A DNA stretch of 43,164 nucleotides from Arcicella sp043769985 (lineage in GTDB: Bacteria > Bacteroidota > Bacteroidia > Cytophagales > Spirosomataceae): the NCBI GenBank assembly GCA_043769985.1, contig JAYVIV010000036.1, positions 1-43,164 of the forward strand. Reading direction: 5' to 3'. Within the stretch, counting starts at the first letter, position 1; each line of letters opens with the position of its first letter. The notes under the pieces were generated by a model that saw nothing but the letters and a program-made list of their open reading frames with translations, did no database searches and had not been told where the DNA came from. Below are positions 24,280 through 32,951 of the stretch, piece after piece. The translations under genes were made by a program, and so were the position numbers.

Positions 24280-25338
24280 ATGAAAACTATTCTTTTAATA
24301 GAAGACAGCGATGACATTAGAGAAACTACGGCGGAAATTTTAGAACTGGCTAATTACAAAGTTATCATGGCTGTAAATGGCAAATCTGGCGTTGAAATCG
24401 CATTGAAAACCAAGCCTGATTTGGTAGTTTGTGATATTATGATGCCCGTCTTGGATGGCTACGGAGTACTACATATTTTTAGCCAAAATATTGATTTACA
24501 GAATATTCCATTTATTTTTTTAACGGCAAAAACTGATCGTTCTGACCTTAGAAAAGGCATGGATATGGGGGCGGATGATTATTTAACTAAACCTTTTCAA
24601 GAAATAGAGTTGTTAAACGCCATCGAAAGTCGTTTCAAGAAGATTGAAAATTTGACCAATTCTTTCAAAAACACGCATGAAAGACTTGAAGAATTCTATC
24701 AAAAAGCAACTAAGCACTCAGATTTGTCTTCACTTTCTGTTGATAGAAAGCTGAACCACATCAAGAAGAAGCAAATCATATATTCAGAAGGGGATGAGCC
24801 AATTCGTTTCTTTTTCTTGAAAAATGGGAAAGTGAAAACCTATCAATCTAATCGAGATGGTAAGGAGTTTATCACGGGATTATACAATTCTGGAGATTTT
24901 TTTGGACATATCTCAATTATCGAAAATTCAGAGTATAAAGAATCGGCTGAGGCATTGGAGGATTGTGAAATCATAGCAATTCCTAAGTATGATTTCTTGG
25001 AGTTAATCACTCGTAATCAGTCAGTTGCAAATCAGTTTATCAAAATGTTGGCGAACAATGTTCAAGAAAAAGAAAATCAATTAACGCAAATAGCTTATAA
25101 CTCCATTCGCAAAAGAACGGCTGATGCACTGGTAATGTTATCAAAAAAGTACAAAAACGAAAATCAAGTGAACTTTGCCATGAAAATTTCTCGAGACGAT
25201 TTGGCCTCGGTTGTTGGCACTGCTACAGAATCTTTGATTCGGGCATTAAGTGACTTTAAATCCGATAATTTGATTGAAATAAATGGAAGCGAAATCAAGA
25301 TTTTGGATGAAAAAAAATTGGTAAATTTGAAAGGTTAA
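24280..25338 (+). CDS. Response regulator fused to a Crp/FNR-type transcription factor
   Basis: This 352-residue protein combines a receiver and a full Crp-type regulator. The receiver (1-125) has the ILLIEDSDD acidic pair, phospho-acceptor Asp52 in VVCDIMMPVLDG, Thr in FLTAKTD and Lys in DDYLTKPFQ. A short linker leads to a cNMP-binding-type beta-roll (about 150-265, IYSEGDEPIRFFFLKNGKVKT and GDFFGHISIIE). The C-terminal HTH_Crp follows (about 285-345, KISRDDLASVVGTATESLIR). The usual cAMP-contact residues are not evident, nor is an FNR-type Cys cluster, so phosphorylation by the adjacent kinase is the likely input. It is in effect FixJ and FixK in one chain, and is a candidate activator of the cco operon. 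Confidence 0.94.
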   Translation: MKTILLIEDSDDIRETTAEILELANYKVIMAVNGKSGVEIALKTKPDLVVCDIMMPVLDGYGVLHIFSQNIDLQNIPFIFLTAKTDRSDLRKGMDMGADDYLTKPFQEIELLNAIESRFKKIENLTNSFKNTHERLEEFYQKATKHSDLSSLSVDRKLNHIKKKQIIYSEGDEPIRFFFLKNGKVKTYQSNRDGKEFITGLYNSGDFFGHISIIENSEYKESAEALEDCEIIAIPKYDFLELITRNQSVANQFIKMLANNVQEKENQLTQIAYNSIRKRTADALVMLSKKYKNENQVNFAMKISRDDLASVVGTATESLIRALSDFKSDNLIEINGSEIKILDEKKLVNLKG

Positions 25339-25366
25339 TCGGATGAAATGTTTCACTGCCATTTAT

Positions 25367-26359
25367 TTATAATTTTACTTCATTCTCTAAATCTTTGCCT
25401 TCTTCAAAATCAGAAATATTTTTCAAAGTCGTAATCGCAATTTGCGTTAATGCCTCTTCTGTAAAAAAGCCTTGATGTGGTGTAATTAACACATTTGGAA
25501 ATGAAATTAACCGCTGTATTAAATCGTCTTGAATAATACTTTCTGATAAATCTTTGAAAAATAAATGCTCTTCCTGCTCATAAACATCAATTCCTAAATA
25601 GCCAATTTTTCCTTTTTTCAAGGCAACAATGGCATCTTTGGTTTTTAGTAAAGCTCCTCTGCTGGTGTTAATCAGCATGACCCCATCTTTCATTTTTGAA
25701 AAAGAAGATTCGTCAAAAAGATGTTTGGTTTCTGGTGTTAAAGGACAATGAAGTGAAACAATATCAGAACTTTTAAGCACATTTTCCAAGGATTGATAAT
25801 GAACACCCAATGCTGTTAATTCATCTGATTTTTTTATATCAAACGCTAAAACTTTACAGCCAAAGCCAAGCATTATTTTACAAAAAGCAATACCAATTTG
25901 CCCAGTTCCTACTACACCAACGGTTTTCCCAAAAAGATTGAAACCCGTAAGGTTTTCCAAAGAAAAATTACTCTCCCTAACTCTATTATACACTTTATGA
26001 GTTTTTCGATTCAAGGTTAAAATCATCGCAACCGCATGTTCTGCCACTGCTTGTGGGGAATAAGCGGGTACTCTTACCACTTTTAGTCCACTAATTTTAG
26101 CTGATTCAAGGTCAATATTATTGAACCCCGCACATCGTAAGGCAATTAATTTTATGCCATTTTCTGCTAAATTTTCAATTGTTTTCTTATCAATTTTGTC
26201 ATTGACAAACACGCAAACGCCATCGTATCCAATGGTTAAATTGGTTGTTTCAGCGTTTAAGGCTGTTTCAAAATAGGAGAATGTGTGCTTACTTCCCTTC
26301 TTGTATTTTTCAAGATAAATTTTGTCATAAGATTTCGTACTAAAAACGGCAATTTTCAT
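25367..26359 (-). CDS. ldhA: D-lactate dehydrogenase-type 2-hydroxyacid dehydrogenase
   Basis: From the ATG at 26357-26359 (MKIAVFSTKSYD) the product is 330 residues, typical for fermentative D-lactate dehydrogenases. The NAD-binding motif is VVGTGQIGIAFCKIM, with an acidic residue in AFDIKKSDE at the end of the next strand. Catalytic residues are Arg in NTSRGALL, Glu in GIDVYEQEE and His in ITPHQGFF. The substrate domain contains LIALRCAGFNNIDLE, as in LdhA. It reduces pyruvate to D-lactate with NADH, or the reverse. It is convergent with the regulator cluster and may serve low-oxygen metabolism, but no regulatory site is visible. A longer in-frame TTG start at 26395 is less likely. Confidence 0.88.
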   Translation of the reverse strand: MKIAVFSTKSYDKIYLEKYKKGSKHTFSYFETALNAETTNLTIGYDGVCVFVNDKIDKKTIENLAENGIKLIALRCAGFNNIDLESAKISGLKVVRVPAYSPQAVAEHAVAMILTLNRKTHKVYNRVRESNFSLENLTGFNLFGKTVGVVGTGQIGIAFCKIMLGFGCKVLAFDIKKSDELTALGVHYQSLENVLKSSDIVSLHCPLTPETKHLFDESSFSKMKDGVMLINTSRGALLKTKDAIVALKKGKIGYLGIDVYEQEEHLFFKDLSESIIQDDLIQRLISFPNVLITPHQGFFTEEALTQIAITTLKNISDFEEGKDLENEVKL

Positions 26360-26475
26360 AATTTTTGGGTTTAAGTTTAAGTAAAGTACGTGCAAAAAAC
26401 ACTATTAACTACTTTTATATCCAAATTAAAGTAGTTGTATTTAAACTTGAGGTTAAAGAGTTCTGACGAAATAAA

Positions 26476-26580
26476 TTTGGTTCTACTATGATTTATACGG
26501 GATTCGTTTGTCGAATACGGAAGTCGTCCTTTAAAAGGACGACTTCCGTAACTTCCCGTATAAATTGTAGAAGAACCAAA
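26476..26580. repeat. Nested inverted-repeat element, copy A
   Basis: The outer arms 26476-26502 and 26554-26580 pair at 24 of 27 positions (TTTGGTTCTACTATGATTTA on the left). Inside is a perfect 17-bp hairpin TACGGAAGTCGTCCTTT with a one-base centre (26516-26550), and a small TTCG/CGAA hairpin. A related element is at 32803-32941. It lies between ldhA and the thioredoxin-like gene. Three AATCCGT words follow at 26592-26619. Confidence 0.8.
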
Positions 26581-26628
26581 AAAAATTAGTAAATCCGTGT
26601 CCAATCCGTAAAATCCGTGGGCAATAAA

Positions 26629-27984
26629 TTACTGGAAGATTATTTCCTTCATCGTATCAATATTCATATTTCCCTTCCCTATTATCCTCTTGTCTTTATC
26701 TAAAATATAAATAGTTGGGGTGAATTGTGCGTCAAATTCTTGATATAGATTTACTTTACCCGTTTTATCAATGACATTTACAAACGATTCAGAACCAAAT
26801 TCTTTAATAAAGCCTTTCCATGTTTCTTGATTATTACCAAAAATAGGAGCAAAAACTTCAATACCTTTCGTTTTGTTTGTTTGTACAAACTTTACTAATT
26901 GAGGCGTAAAATTTTTGCAATGCTCGCAATCAGCGGCATAAATATATAAAATTGTATAATCAGATTTCATATCGTGCAAAGCCCTCTCCTTCCCCATAAC
27001 ATCCGTTGCCTTTAAATTTGGGATTTTGCTTCCTATCAACAAATTTTTAAGAAATCTGTATCTTACTTTTACTAATCGAACCGTTGTTGAGTCCCACAAA
27101 AACGAATCGTTAATATAATATTGGTTTAGGATATGGGCATAAACAGCATCTCTTCCCATCACCTTACTTGTTTCAGTTTGATTGGCTAATTTACTAACCA
27201 GATACTTTCTCATTGGAGAGGTCTTGCGAGATTTACCCAAAAATTTATCAACCAGAACAATTAGTGAATCGTTTGGCAAGAATTCTAATTGGTCGAAATA
27301 ATATTTGACTGGTTGGTATAAAAAAGGGGTATTTATGAGCCTATCATCCGTTAAATCTATATTATCGAAATAATGTTCTACAAAAAATTTGTTTCCCCAA
27401 AGTGGATCTTCATCTCCATTTGCCAATTTTGGAGCATGGGGAATATCTGAGGCTAAAGTGGATTTGATGATTTTTGAAGCGAATGTACCTTCGAAAGCAT
27501 TGATAAATTTCTTTTTGTAGAGAGCAGATTCATATTGCAAGCCATACATAAGATTAATTGAAACAGAATCAGATTTTTTGGATAATTCTGTTATTTTCAA
27601 AGCATCCTTTACGCTCTTTTGCTGATAACTATAAAACAAATCATTCTCTCTTGAACCGAAAAATTTTATGGTGTTGAAAATGTCCTTGATATTAGCTTCG
27701 AATGAAAATTTTTGTTCTGTAATTAATATATCAAAACTTTGCCAATTACCAATCATGACGTTATACATACCACCTTTAAGAGGCTTTTTACCCTCAAAAA
27801 CAATGGTACCGTCTGAACTGGCAACGGTGGAATCCTGAACAAAATTTTGATTTTCGTAGTAATAGGTTAAGTAGCAAGTTGAATCTCTCAATCCTATTAT
27901 TCTTCCATCAATTTTATAACTTTGGGCATGAATGAAAGCATTTGAAAGATAAAAAAACAAAGCAGTAAGTAAAATTTTAGGCAT
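26629..27984 (-). CDS. Secreted DUF4369/thioredoxin-fold protein (TlpA-like), 1
   Basis: From the ATG at 27982-27984, a 451-residue protein begins with a signal peptide (MPKILLTALFFYLSNAFIHA). The N-terminal DUF4369-like beta domain (about 20-125) includes YKIDGRIIGLRDSTCYLTYY. A helical middle region follows, then a C-terminal thioredoxin domain (about 310-451) with the redox motif CEHC in YAADCEHCKNFTPQ and the cis-Pro region in FTPTIYILDKD. It is exported, probably to the periplasm. Proteins of this type reduce or isomerise thiols, for example in cytochrome c maturation, but many are uncharacterised. The longer in-frame start at 28056 includes a dispersed repeat and is not favoured. It is a close paralogue of the next gene (28086-29552), same strand. 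Confidence 0.88.
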   Translation of the reverse strand: MPKILLTALFFYLSNAFIHAQSYKIDGRIIGLRDSTCYLTYYYENQNFVQDSTVASSDGTIVFEGKKPLKGGMYNVMIGNWQSFDILITEQKFSFEANIKDIFNTIKFFGSRENDLFYSYQQKSVKDALKITELSKKSDSVSINLMYGLQYESALYKKKFINAFEGTFASKIIKSTLASDIPHAPKLANGDEDPLWGNKFFVEHYFDNIDLTDDRLINTPFLYQPVKYYFDQLEFLPNDSLIVLVDKFLGKSRKTSPMRKYLVSKLANQTETSKVMGRDAVYAHILNQYYINDSFLWDSTTVRLVKVRYRFLKNLLIGSKIPNLKATDVMGKERALHDMKSDYTILYIYAADCEHCKNFTPQLVKFVQTNKTKGIEVFAPIFGNNQETWKGFIKEFGSESFVNVIDKTGKVNLYQEFDAQFTPTIYILDKDKRIIGKGNMNIDTMKEIIFQ

Positions 27985-28016
27985 TTTATGGTGATTTTCA
28001 ATATTCAGTTTTGTTG

Positions 28017-28081
28017 TTCGATATTCGGTTTTCGATGTTCGGCTAAATGCAAACATCGAACATCAAAAATCGAACATCGAA
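28017..28081. repeat. TTCGAT/ATCGAA inverted repeat, copy 3
   Basis: Arms 28017-28041 and 28057-28081 pair at 22 of 25 positions around a 15-nt loop. Each arm is itself a near-duplicate of the TTCGATGTTCG word. It lies between two paralogous thioredoxin-like genes, 33 bp before the start of the downstream one. Matching words occur at 1177-1196 and 13594-13613. Confidence 0.65.
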
Positions 28082-28085
28082 ATAA

Positions 28086-29552
28086 CTATTTTCCAGTTTT
28101 AATTTTTTCCTTCTCACGAGCAGATTGCTTACGATGAAAATCAACGAAATCTTCAATTTGCTCAACTGGCAGTCTTTTAGCAATAATTTTTTTATCCTTG
28201 TCTAACACATATACCACGGGCGTTGCATACACATCAAAATTATTTTTGAAATCGGTATAATATTCTTCTTTCCCTGTCTGTGGATTTTTATGAATATCAA
28301 TTCCGTGAATCAACTCTTCTAATTTGAATTCCTTAATAAATTTCTTCCATTTCAAGGGAGTTCTATCAATGGAAGCGGCGATTACTTTCACATTTTTAGT
28401 TTTTAGACCCTGATACATTTTTGCCAACTTAGGGGCTGATTCACGGCAATGACCACATTCGGGGTCATAGATGAACAAAACTGTATAGTCAGCAACTAAT
28501 TTCGGAATCAAAATTTCAGTACCGACGGTATCTGTCAAAAACATATCTGGAAACGTTTTTCCAACTAAAAGGGGTTTTAAAACTGCTACCCTTTCCTTCA
28601 TTTTTCTAACCGTTGAAGTATCCCAAAGTGTTGGTTCACCTACATAATATTTTTCGGCAATGTGAACGAAAGCACCGTCAGTTCCTAAGATTTTCGGATT
28701 CTCATAAGTACTTGCAATTTTATAAATCACATATCGACGGACATCACGCCCTTTGGCACGAACCAGTACTAAATCAGAAGATTTTATGATTGAATCAGAT
28801 GCTTGTACAGTTAAATCATCAAAATATCTTTCAATTTTTTTCTGTAAAAATGGACTCCGCATTAAGCGGTCATCGGTTAAATCCACGTTATCCCAAAAAT
28901 GCTCTTTATAATAATTGAATTGATATTGGTAGAATGCTGAAGAATCAGCTTTTGTTATCAAAGGTTTTCCAAAAGGGGGAATTTCTGGGTCTTGCGAAGC
29001 CTTTATAAGTTTATTGACAAACATTCCATCCGTAGATTTAATCCAATCTTTTTGGAATTTAGAAATTTCGTCTTGAATTTTTCTAATTTTTACTATCGCC
29101 AAAGGAGAACTACTCATTTTTTTTTCTAATTCAGCCGCTTTTATTTCTTCAAATTTTGCCGCCATATCTTGCTGAAATTTAAAAAATGTTTCGTTCTCTT
29201 TTGAGCCTGTCACTTTCATTTTTGTGATAAGATTGGCAGTGTCAGTTTCAAACGAAAATTCTTGGTTTCCAATGATTATATCCATGTATTTATTTTTCGG
29301 TAAAGACACTAAATATAATCCTTCTGGAAGGGTTTTATTCCCAACAAAATGAAAATTCCCTTGGGCATCAACTTTGGCGGTATCTTTTATAACTTGCTGA
29401 TTATACCCAAAATAGTGAGCTAAAAAAACCGTAGTGTCCTTTATTCCACGAACTTTCCCGTGAATAGAAAACCCTTCTTTTGTCTGCGAAAAAGCACTTA
29501 TTGCAGTAAATAATAATAAAAATAATGGTAAAAACTTTAATGATAGTTTCAT
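28086..29552 (-). CDS. Secreted DUF4369/thioredoxin-fold protein (TlpA-like), 2
   Basis: From the ATG at 29550-29552 the product is 488 residues with a signal peptide (MKLSLKFLPLFLLLFTAISA). The order of domains matches its neighbour: DUF4369-like (FSIHGKVRGIKDTTVFLAHY), a helical middle with ENETFFKFQQDMAAKFEEI, DNVDLTDDRLMRSPFLQKKI, and a C-terminal thioredoxin domain with CGHC in YDPECGHCRESAPKL and cis-Pro in VYATPVVYVLDKDKK. The basic tail ends REKEKIKTGK. It is the first of two tandem paralogues that share the phrase DNxDLTDDRLxxxPFL. Both are probably exported thiol oxidoreductases; substrates are unknown. The next gene upstream, pfkA, is separated by a perfect 28-bp hairpin. Confidence 0.88.
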   Translation of the reverse strand: MKLSLKFLPLFLLLFTAISAFSQTKEGFSIHGKVRGIKDTTVFLAHYFGYNQQVIKDTAKVDAQGNFHFVGNKTLPEGLYLVSLPKNKYMDIIIGNQEFSFETDTANLITKMKVTGSKENETFFKFQQDMAAKFEEIKAAELEKKMSSSPLAIVKIRKIQDEISKFQKDWIKSTDGMFVNKLIKASQDPEIPPFGKPLITKADSSAFYQYQFNYYKEHFWDNVDLTDDRLMRSPFLQKKIERYFDDLTVQASDSIIKSSDLVLVRAKGRDVRRYVIYKIASTYENPKILGTDGAFVHIAEKYYVGEPTLWDTSTVRKMKERVAVLKPLLVGKTFPDMFLTDTVGTEILIPKLVADYTVLFIYDPECGHCRESAPKLAKMYQGLKTKNVKVIAASIDRTPLKWKKFIKEFKLEELIHGIDIHKNPQTGKEEYYTDFKNNFDVYATPVVYVLDKDKKIIAKRLPVEQIEDFVDFHRKQSAREKEKIKTGK

Positions 29553-29699
29553 GTTTCTGTTGAAAATTTCAAAATTCATTTTGCGACTCCTCCAAAACGG
29601 ATTTATTATGGTTTTGTGTATTATTTACTCGAAATAGTTAGCAATTTACGCCACTATTCTGATATCTGAAAATACACACTAACCCTTTTTAGATACATA

Positions 29700-29766
29700 A
29701 CCGTAAAGACGCTGGGACGCAAAGAATCTTTTAGTAGAATTCTTTGCGTCCCAGCGTCTTTACGGT
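29700..29766. repeat. Perfect 28-bp hairpin after pfkA
   Basis: Arms 29700-29727 and 29739-29766 pair perfectly over 28 bp around an 11-nt loop (left arm begins ACCGTAAAGACGCTGGGACG). It lies just past the pfkA stop and could stop or protect the pfkA transcript. No T run follows. Confidence 0.85.
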
Positions 29767-29773
29767 CAAAATA

Positions 29774-30748
29774 TTATTTGCTCAGAATTCCTGAAAGTCT
29801 TAACAAATCAGTATTAATATCTTTCTTTTTAGTGATGGTATCGTGAAATGCGGTGTAAACCAATTGGTCGTTCACAATTCCTGCCATTTCATTTTTATGA
29901 CCTGTCAAAAGTCCTTCTAACGCTCCCAAGCCTAATCTACTTGCCAGTATTCTATCAAAAGCACTTGGACTTCCTCCTCTCTGGATATGACCCAAATTGG
30001 TTACTCTTATATCAACTGGAACATCAATTGTGCTTTTAATTTTCTCCGCAATATTAGCGGCATGACCTTCTTCATCACCCTCGGCAACCACAACAATTGA
30101 AGAGGATTTTTTCTTGGCAAAGCCAGCTTTCAACGTGGCAACAACGTCATCAACAGTTTGTCTTTCCTCTGGAATTAAAATTGATTCCGCTCCGCCCGCA
30201 ATACCAGATTGAACCGCAATATAACCCGAATCACGTCCCATCACTTCAATAAAAAAGATTCTATCGTGCGAATCTGCCGTATCTCTAATTTTATCAATTG
30301 CATCCAAAGCAGTGTTTACGGCAGTGTCATAACCAATCGTGTAATCTGTTCCGAACAAATCATTGTCAATTGTGCCTGGAGCACCAACAGTGGGGATTTG
30401 AAATTCATTAAAAAATATTTCTGCTCCCGTGAAAGTTCCATTTCCTCCAATGGCAACTAAACCCTCAATTCCATGTGATTTTAACTGTTCATAACCTTTT
30501 TTACGTCCCTCAGGAGTCATGAATTCTTTGCTTCTGGCAGATTTCAGAATTGTTCCTCCTCGCTGAATAATATTACTAACCGACTGAGAATTAAGGGGAA
30601 TGATGTCTCCTTTTATCAATCCATTGTAGCCTCTGAGAATGCCAAAAATCTCAACTCCGTGATGAAGTCCACCTCTAACAACCGCTCTTATACAGGCGTT
30701 CATGCCCGGAGCATCTCCACCCGATGTTAATACTGCAATTCTTTTCAT
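29774..30748 (-). CDS. pfkA: ATP-dependent 6-phosphofructokinase
   Basis: The enzyme phosphorylates fructose 6-phosphate to fructose 1,6-bisphosphate in glycolysis. The ATG at 30746-30748 gives 324 residues starting MKRIAVLTSGGDAPGMNACI, with the ATP-binding GGDAPGMN motif. Other motifs are AIGGNGTFTGA, the catalytic PGTIDNDLFGTD with its Asp, the substrate-binding EVMGRDSGYIA, GAESILIPE, and LGHIQRGGSPSAFDRILASR near the effector region. The family usually has GDGS where this protein has GNGT. A longer start at 30769 adds seven residues and is unlikely. Upstream on the minus strand is an ACCTCCTAA word like one half of the palindromic site at 3150 and 7757. It is followed by the 28-bp hairpin. 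Confidence 0.97.
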   Translation of the reverse strand: MKRIAVLTSGGDAPGMNACIRAVVRGGLHHGVEIFGILRGYNGLIKGDIIPLNSQSVSNIIQRGGTILKSARSKEFMTPEGRKKGYEQLKSHGIEGLVAIGGNGTFTGAEIFFNEFQIPTVGAPGTIDNDLFGTDYTIGYDTAVNTALDAIDKIRDTADSHDRIFFIEVMGRDSGYIAVQSGIAGGAESILIPEERQTVDDVVATLKAGFAKKKSSSIVVVAEGDEEGHAANIAEKIKSTIDVPVDIRVTNLGHIQRGGSPSAFDRILASRLGLGALEGLLTGHKNEMAGIVNDQLVYTAFHDTITKKKDINTDLLRLSGILSK

Positions 30749-31217
30749 AAGTTTTAAAGCCTCCCTCAAAATCTGGTTAAGATTATTTAGGAGGTATATT
30801 TAAAATATTGTTTTTACCAAATTAAATACGTTAATTAAGCACTTCTAAGAAATTTTCAATCAGTTTTTATAGGATTTTCCAATTATTTTTTGGTTTGGTT
30901 TATTTTACGATTTCTTAAAAAGTCAATTGCAAATTTATTATTTATAAGTGATGTTTCTAATAATTATTAAAAAAAAATGACATTAAATTATTTCGTTATT
31001 CCTTAATATAAATATTTCTACAATTAATTGAACTGTTCTGTACTACCACAATAAAGTTGAGCGTTTATCAATAGATTTTATATGTTTAAGTTGTCGAATA
31101 CTTTTATCTTTGCGGGCAGATTTTAGCCTGCGTATGAAGTTATCAATAAGTAATTTTCAGAAAAATCTATTAAAAAGACACTTATTTCATTAAACATAGT
31201 CCCTAAGAAAAAAAAAC
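30749..31217. other. Divergent intergenic region between pfkA and the DUF5723 gene
   Basis: No gene is seen in 469 bases. The region is very AT-rich. It holds TATCTTTG (31105-31112), a good -7 match for the plus-strand gene, about 105 bp before its start. A small GCGGGC/GCCTGC hairpin at 31112-31131 follows it immediately, in the would-be leader. An ACCTCCTAA word (minus strand, about 30788-30796) lies before pfkA. Confidence 0.5.
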
Positions 31218-32783
31218 GTGCATAATTTAAGGTTAGCAATTCACACAATCACCGCTACTTTTCTTTTTATCATTATTGTCGATAACGCCCAAGCTCAACA
31301 ATGGCTTGGCATATCTGGCAGTAATTATGCAGGTACACATTCGGTGTATAATAATCCTGCAAACATTACTGACTCAAGGTATAAACTTTACTTGAATTTG
31401 ATTGCGAATGATATTTTCTTGTCCAACAATTATGTTGGCTATGATGCTCCGTATTCAATTCTCAAACTTTTCACTAATTCTGCTGCACAAGAATATCGTA
31501 ATTCAAAGGATGTGATTATTTTCAGAAACGCTTATTATGATATTAATTCTGACAGCAAATCATATCATCTAAATGTTCAGAATGACTTAAGAGGTCCTTC
31601 GTTGTTATACTCAATCAATTCTAAACGTTCCATTGGCTTGCTTTCTCGAATAAGAACAATCGTAAATTTTACCGATTCGCCTTTATCATTAGCAAATTTA
31701 ATTCGCCTTGGAACTGACACTTTACTTCTTAAAAACCAAGACCTTTCAATTTCAAATTCAACTTTAAATGTTAACAGTTATGCCGAATTGGGTATTGCCT
31801 ACGGACAAATTTTAAAAGATGAAGATGAAGATTTTATAAAGGTAGGGATTACTTTGAAGCGAGTTGTAGGGATTTATAATGCCCATATCAATTTTAATGA
31901 AGCAGAATATAACATTATTAATGACCCTACCGAGCCAAAAAAACAGATTTTAAGAATTAATAAGTTGAAAGCAGAATATGGTTACACCACAGAGGACGCT
32001 TTTAAGAACTCAAAACCTTCTTTTCCTTGGATTTTCGGAAACCAATCGGCAGGAAGTGGTTGGGGAGTTGATTTGGGGGTTGTTTACGAATTCCGTCCAG
32101 ATGTTCGCAAGTACAAATACCGTGAAAAAGGTAAACAAAAGTTAGACCCCAGTAAAAATAAATATGAGTTCAAAATAGGTGTTTCAATTTTAGACATTGG
32201 TGGAGTCAATTACAGCAATCCTTTTTACGTAAGAAATTGGAACGTAGATGTGGCAAACAGGGAATTCAAGTCGGAGGATGTTAGAGAAATCGAAGGCTTA
32301 GACAATGCCACCAAAAGAATTAACCAAGTGTTTGGCTTAACCGACGACCAAAGTATAAATTCATTCACTACTGGACTACCGACATCATTTCAAGTAAATT
32401 TAGATTATCATTTAAGAGATGAATTTTATGTAAATAGCCTCTGGGTGCAAGGATTAAGGGGTGGGAATTCTTTGAGCATGAAAGTGCCATCTTCTTTGTC
32501 AGTTACGCCACGTTGGGAGAGTAAATGGGTTGAAGTAGGAATACCTTTTGCACTTTTAGATAATTACAGCTCCTTTACTTTTGGACTCGGCGTAAGATTA
32601 GGTCCTTTGCTTTTTGGCTCGGATAATTTAGGAAGTTTTTTCAACATTAATCGCCCAAGAGGAACAGATTTATATTTTGGATTATCAATTCCCATTTTTA
32701 ATCGCCCTCCCACTCTGCCCAATGCCTGTTTTTATGAAAAGAGAGATGGGAATAGTTGGAAATTTTGGAAGAAAAGAAAATAA
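31218..32783 (+). CDS. DUF5723-family outer-membrane-type protein
   Basis: A 521-residue exported protein starts at a GTG. The signal peptide is ATFLFIIIVDNAQAQ, and the mature part begins QQWLGISGSNYAGTHSVYNN. This is followed by PANITDSRYKLYLNL, which is typical of the DUF5723 family of Bacteroidota beta-rich, porin-like proteins. Many alternating strands end in aromatic residues, and there are GLGVRLGPLLFGSDNLGSF and LYFGLSIPIF near the C-terminus, as in outer-membrane barrels. The C-terminus is basic (WKFWKKRK). No function is assigned to the family. It is divergent from pfkA and convergent with an MBL hydrolase, with a nested inverted-repeat element between. Confidence 0.82.
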   Translation: MHNLRLAIHTITATFLFIIIVDNAQAQQWLGISGSNYAGTHSVYNNPANITDSRYKLYLNLIANDIFLSNNYVGYDAPYSILKLFTNSAAQEYRNSKDVIIFRNAYYDINSDSKSYHLNVQNDLRGPSLLYSINSKRSIGLLSRIRTIVNFTDSPLSLANLIRLGTDTLLLKNQDLSISNSTLNVNSYAELGIAYGQILKDEDEDFIKVGITLKRVVGIYNAHINFNEAEYNIINDPTEPKKQILRINKLKAEYGYTTEDAFKNSKPSFPWIFGNQSAGSGWGVDLGVVYEFRPDVRKYKYREKGKQKLDPSKNKYEFKIGVSILDIGGVNYSNPFYVRNWNVDVANREFKSEDVREIEGLDNATKRINQVFGLTDDQSINSFTTGLPTSFQVNLDYHLRDEFYVNSLWVQGLRGGNSLSMKVPSSLSVTPRWESKWVEVGIPFALLDNYSSFTFGLGVRLGPLLFGSDNLGSFFNINRPRGTDLYFGLSIPIFNRPPTLPNACFYEKRDGNSWKFWKKRK

Positions 32784-32802
32784 ACTTTGCTGCCAAGGCA
32801 AA

Positions 32803-32941
32803 AAGGCACAAAAAAATGGTTCAACTACGATTTACGGAATTACGGAAGCCTTCGGTCAAAACCGAAGGCTTCCGTAAACTTGACTGTTCGTCCCAGTATA
32901 AATTATAGTTGAACCAAAAAAACTTACAGACTTTGTGCCTT
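32803..32941. repeat. Nested inverted-repeat element, copy B
   Basis: Three nested stems are present. AAGGCACAAA (32803-32812) pairs with 32932-32941. TGGTTCAACTACGATTTA (32817-32834) pairs with 32899-32916 at 16 of 18 positions. A perfect 17-bp hairpin TTACGGAAGCCTTCGGT lies at 32840-32877 with loop CAAA. The middle arms match copy A at 26476-26580. It lies between two convergent genes. Confidence 0.8.
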
Positions 32942-32951
32942 CGTGGCTAAT

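Noticed and set aside
26377..26604. A 75-codon ORF across the inverted repeat
   Set aside because: It simply reads through the nested hairpin element and has no protein features.
26592..26619. Three AATCCGT words as a transcription-factor site
   Set aside because: They lie next to a repeat element and at the 3' end of a gene, so they look like part of the intergenic repeat and not a promoter site.
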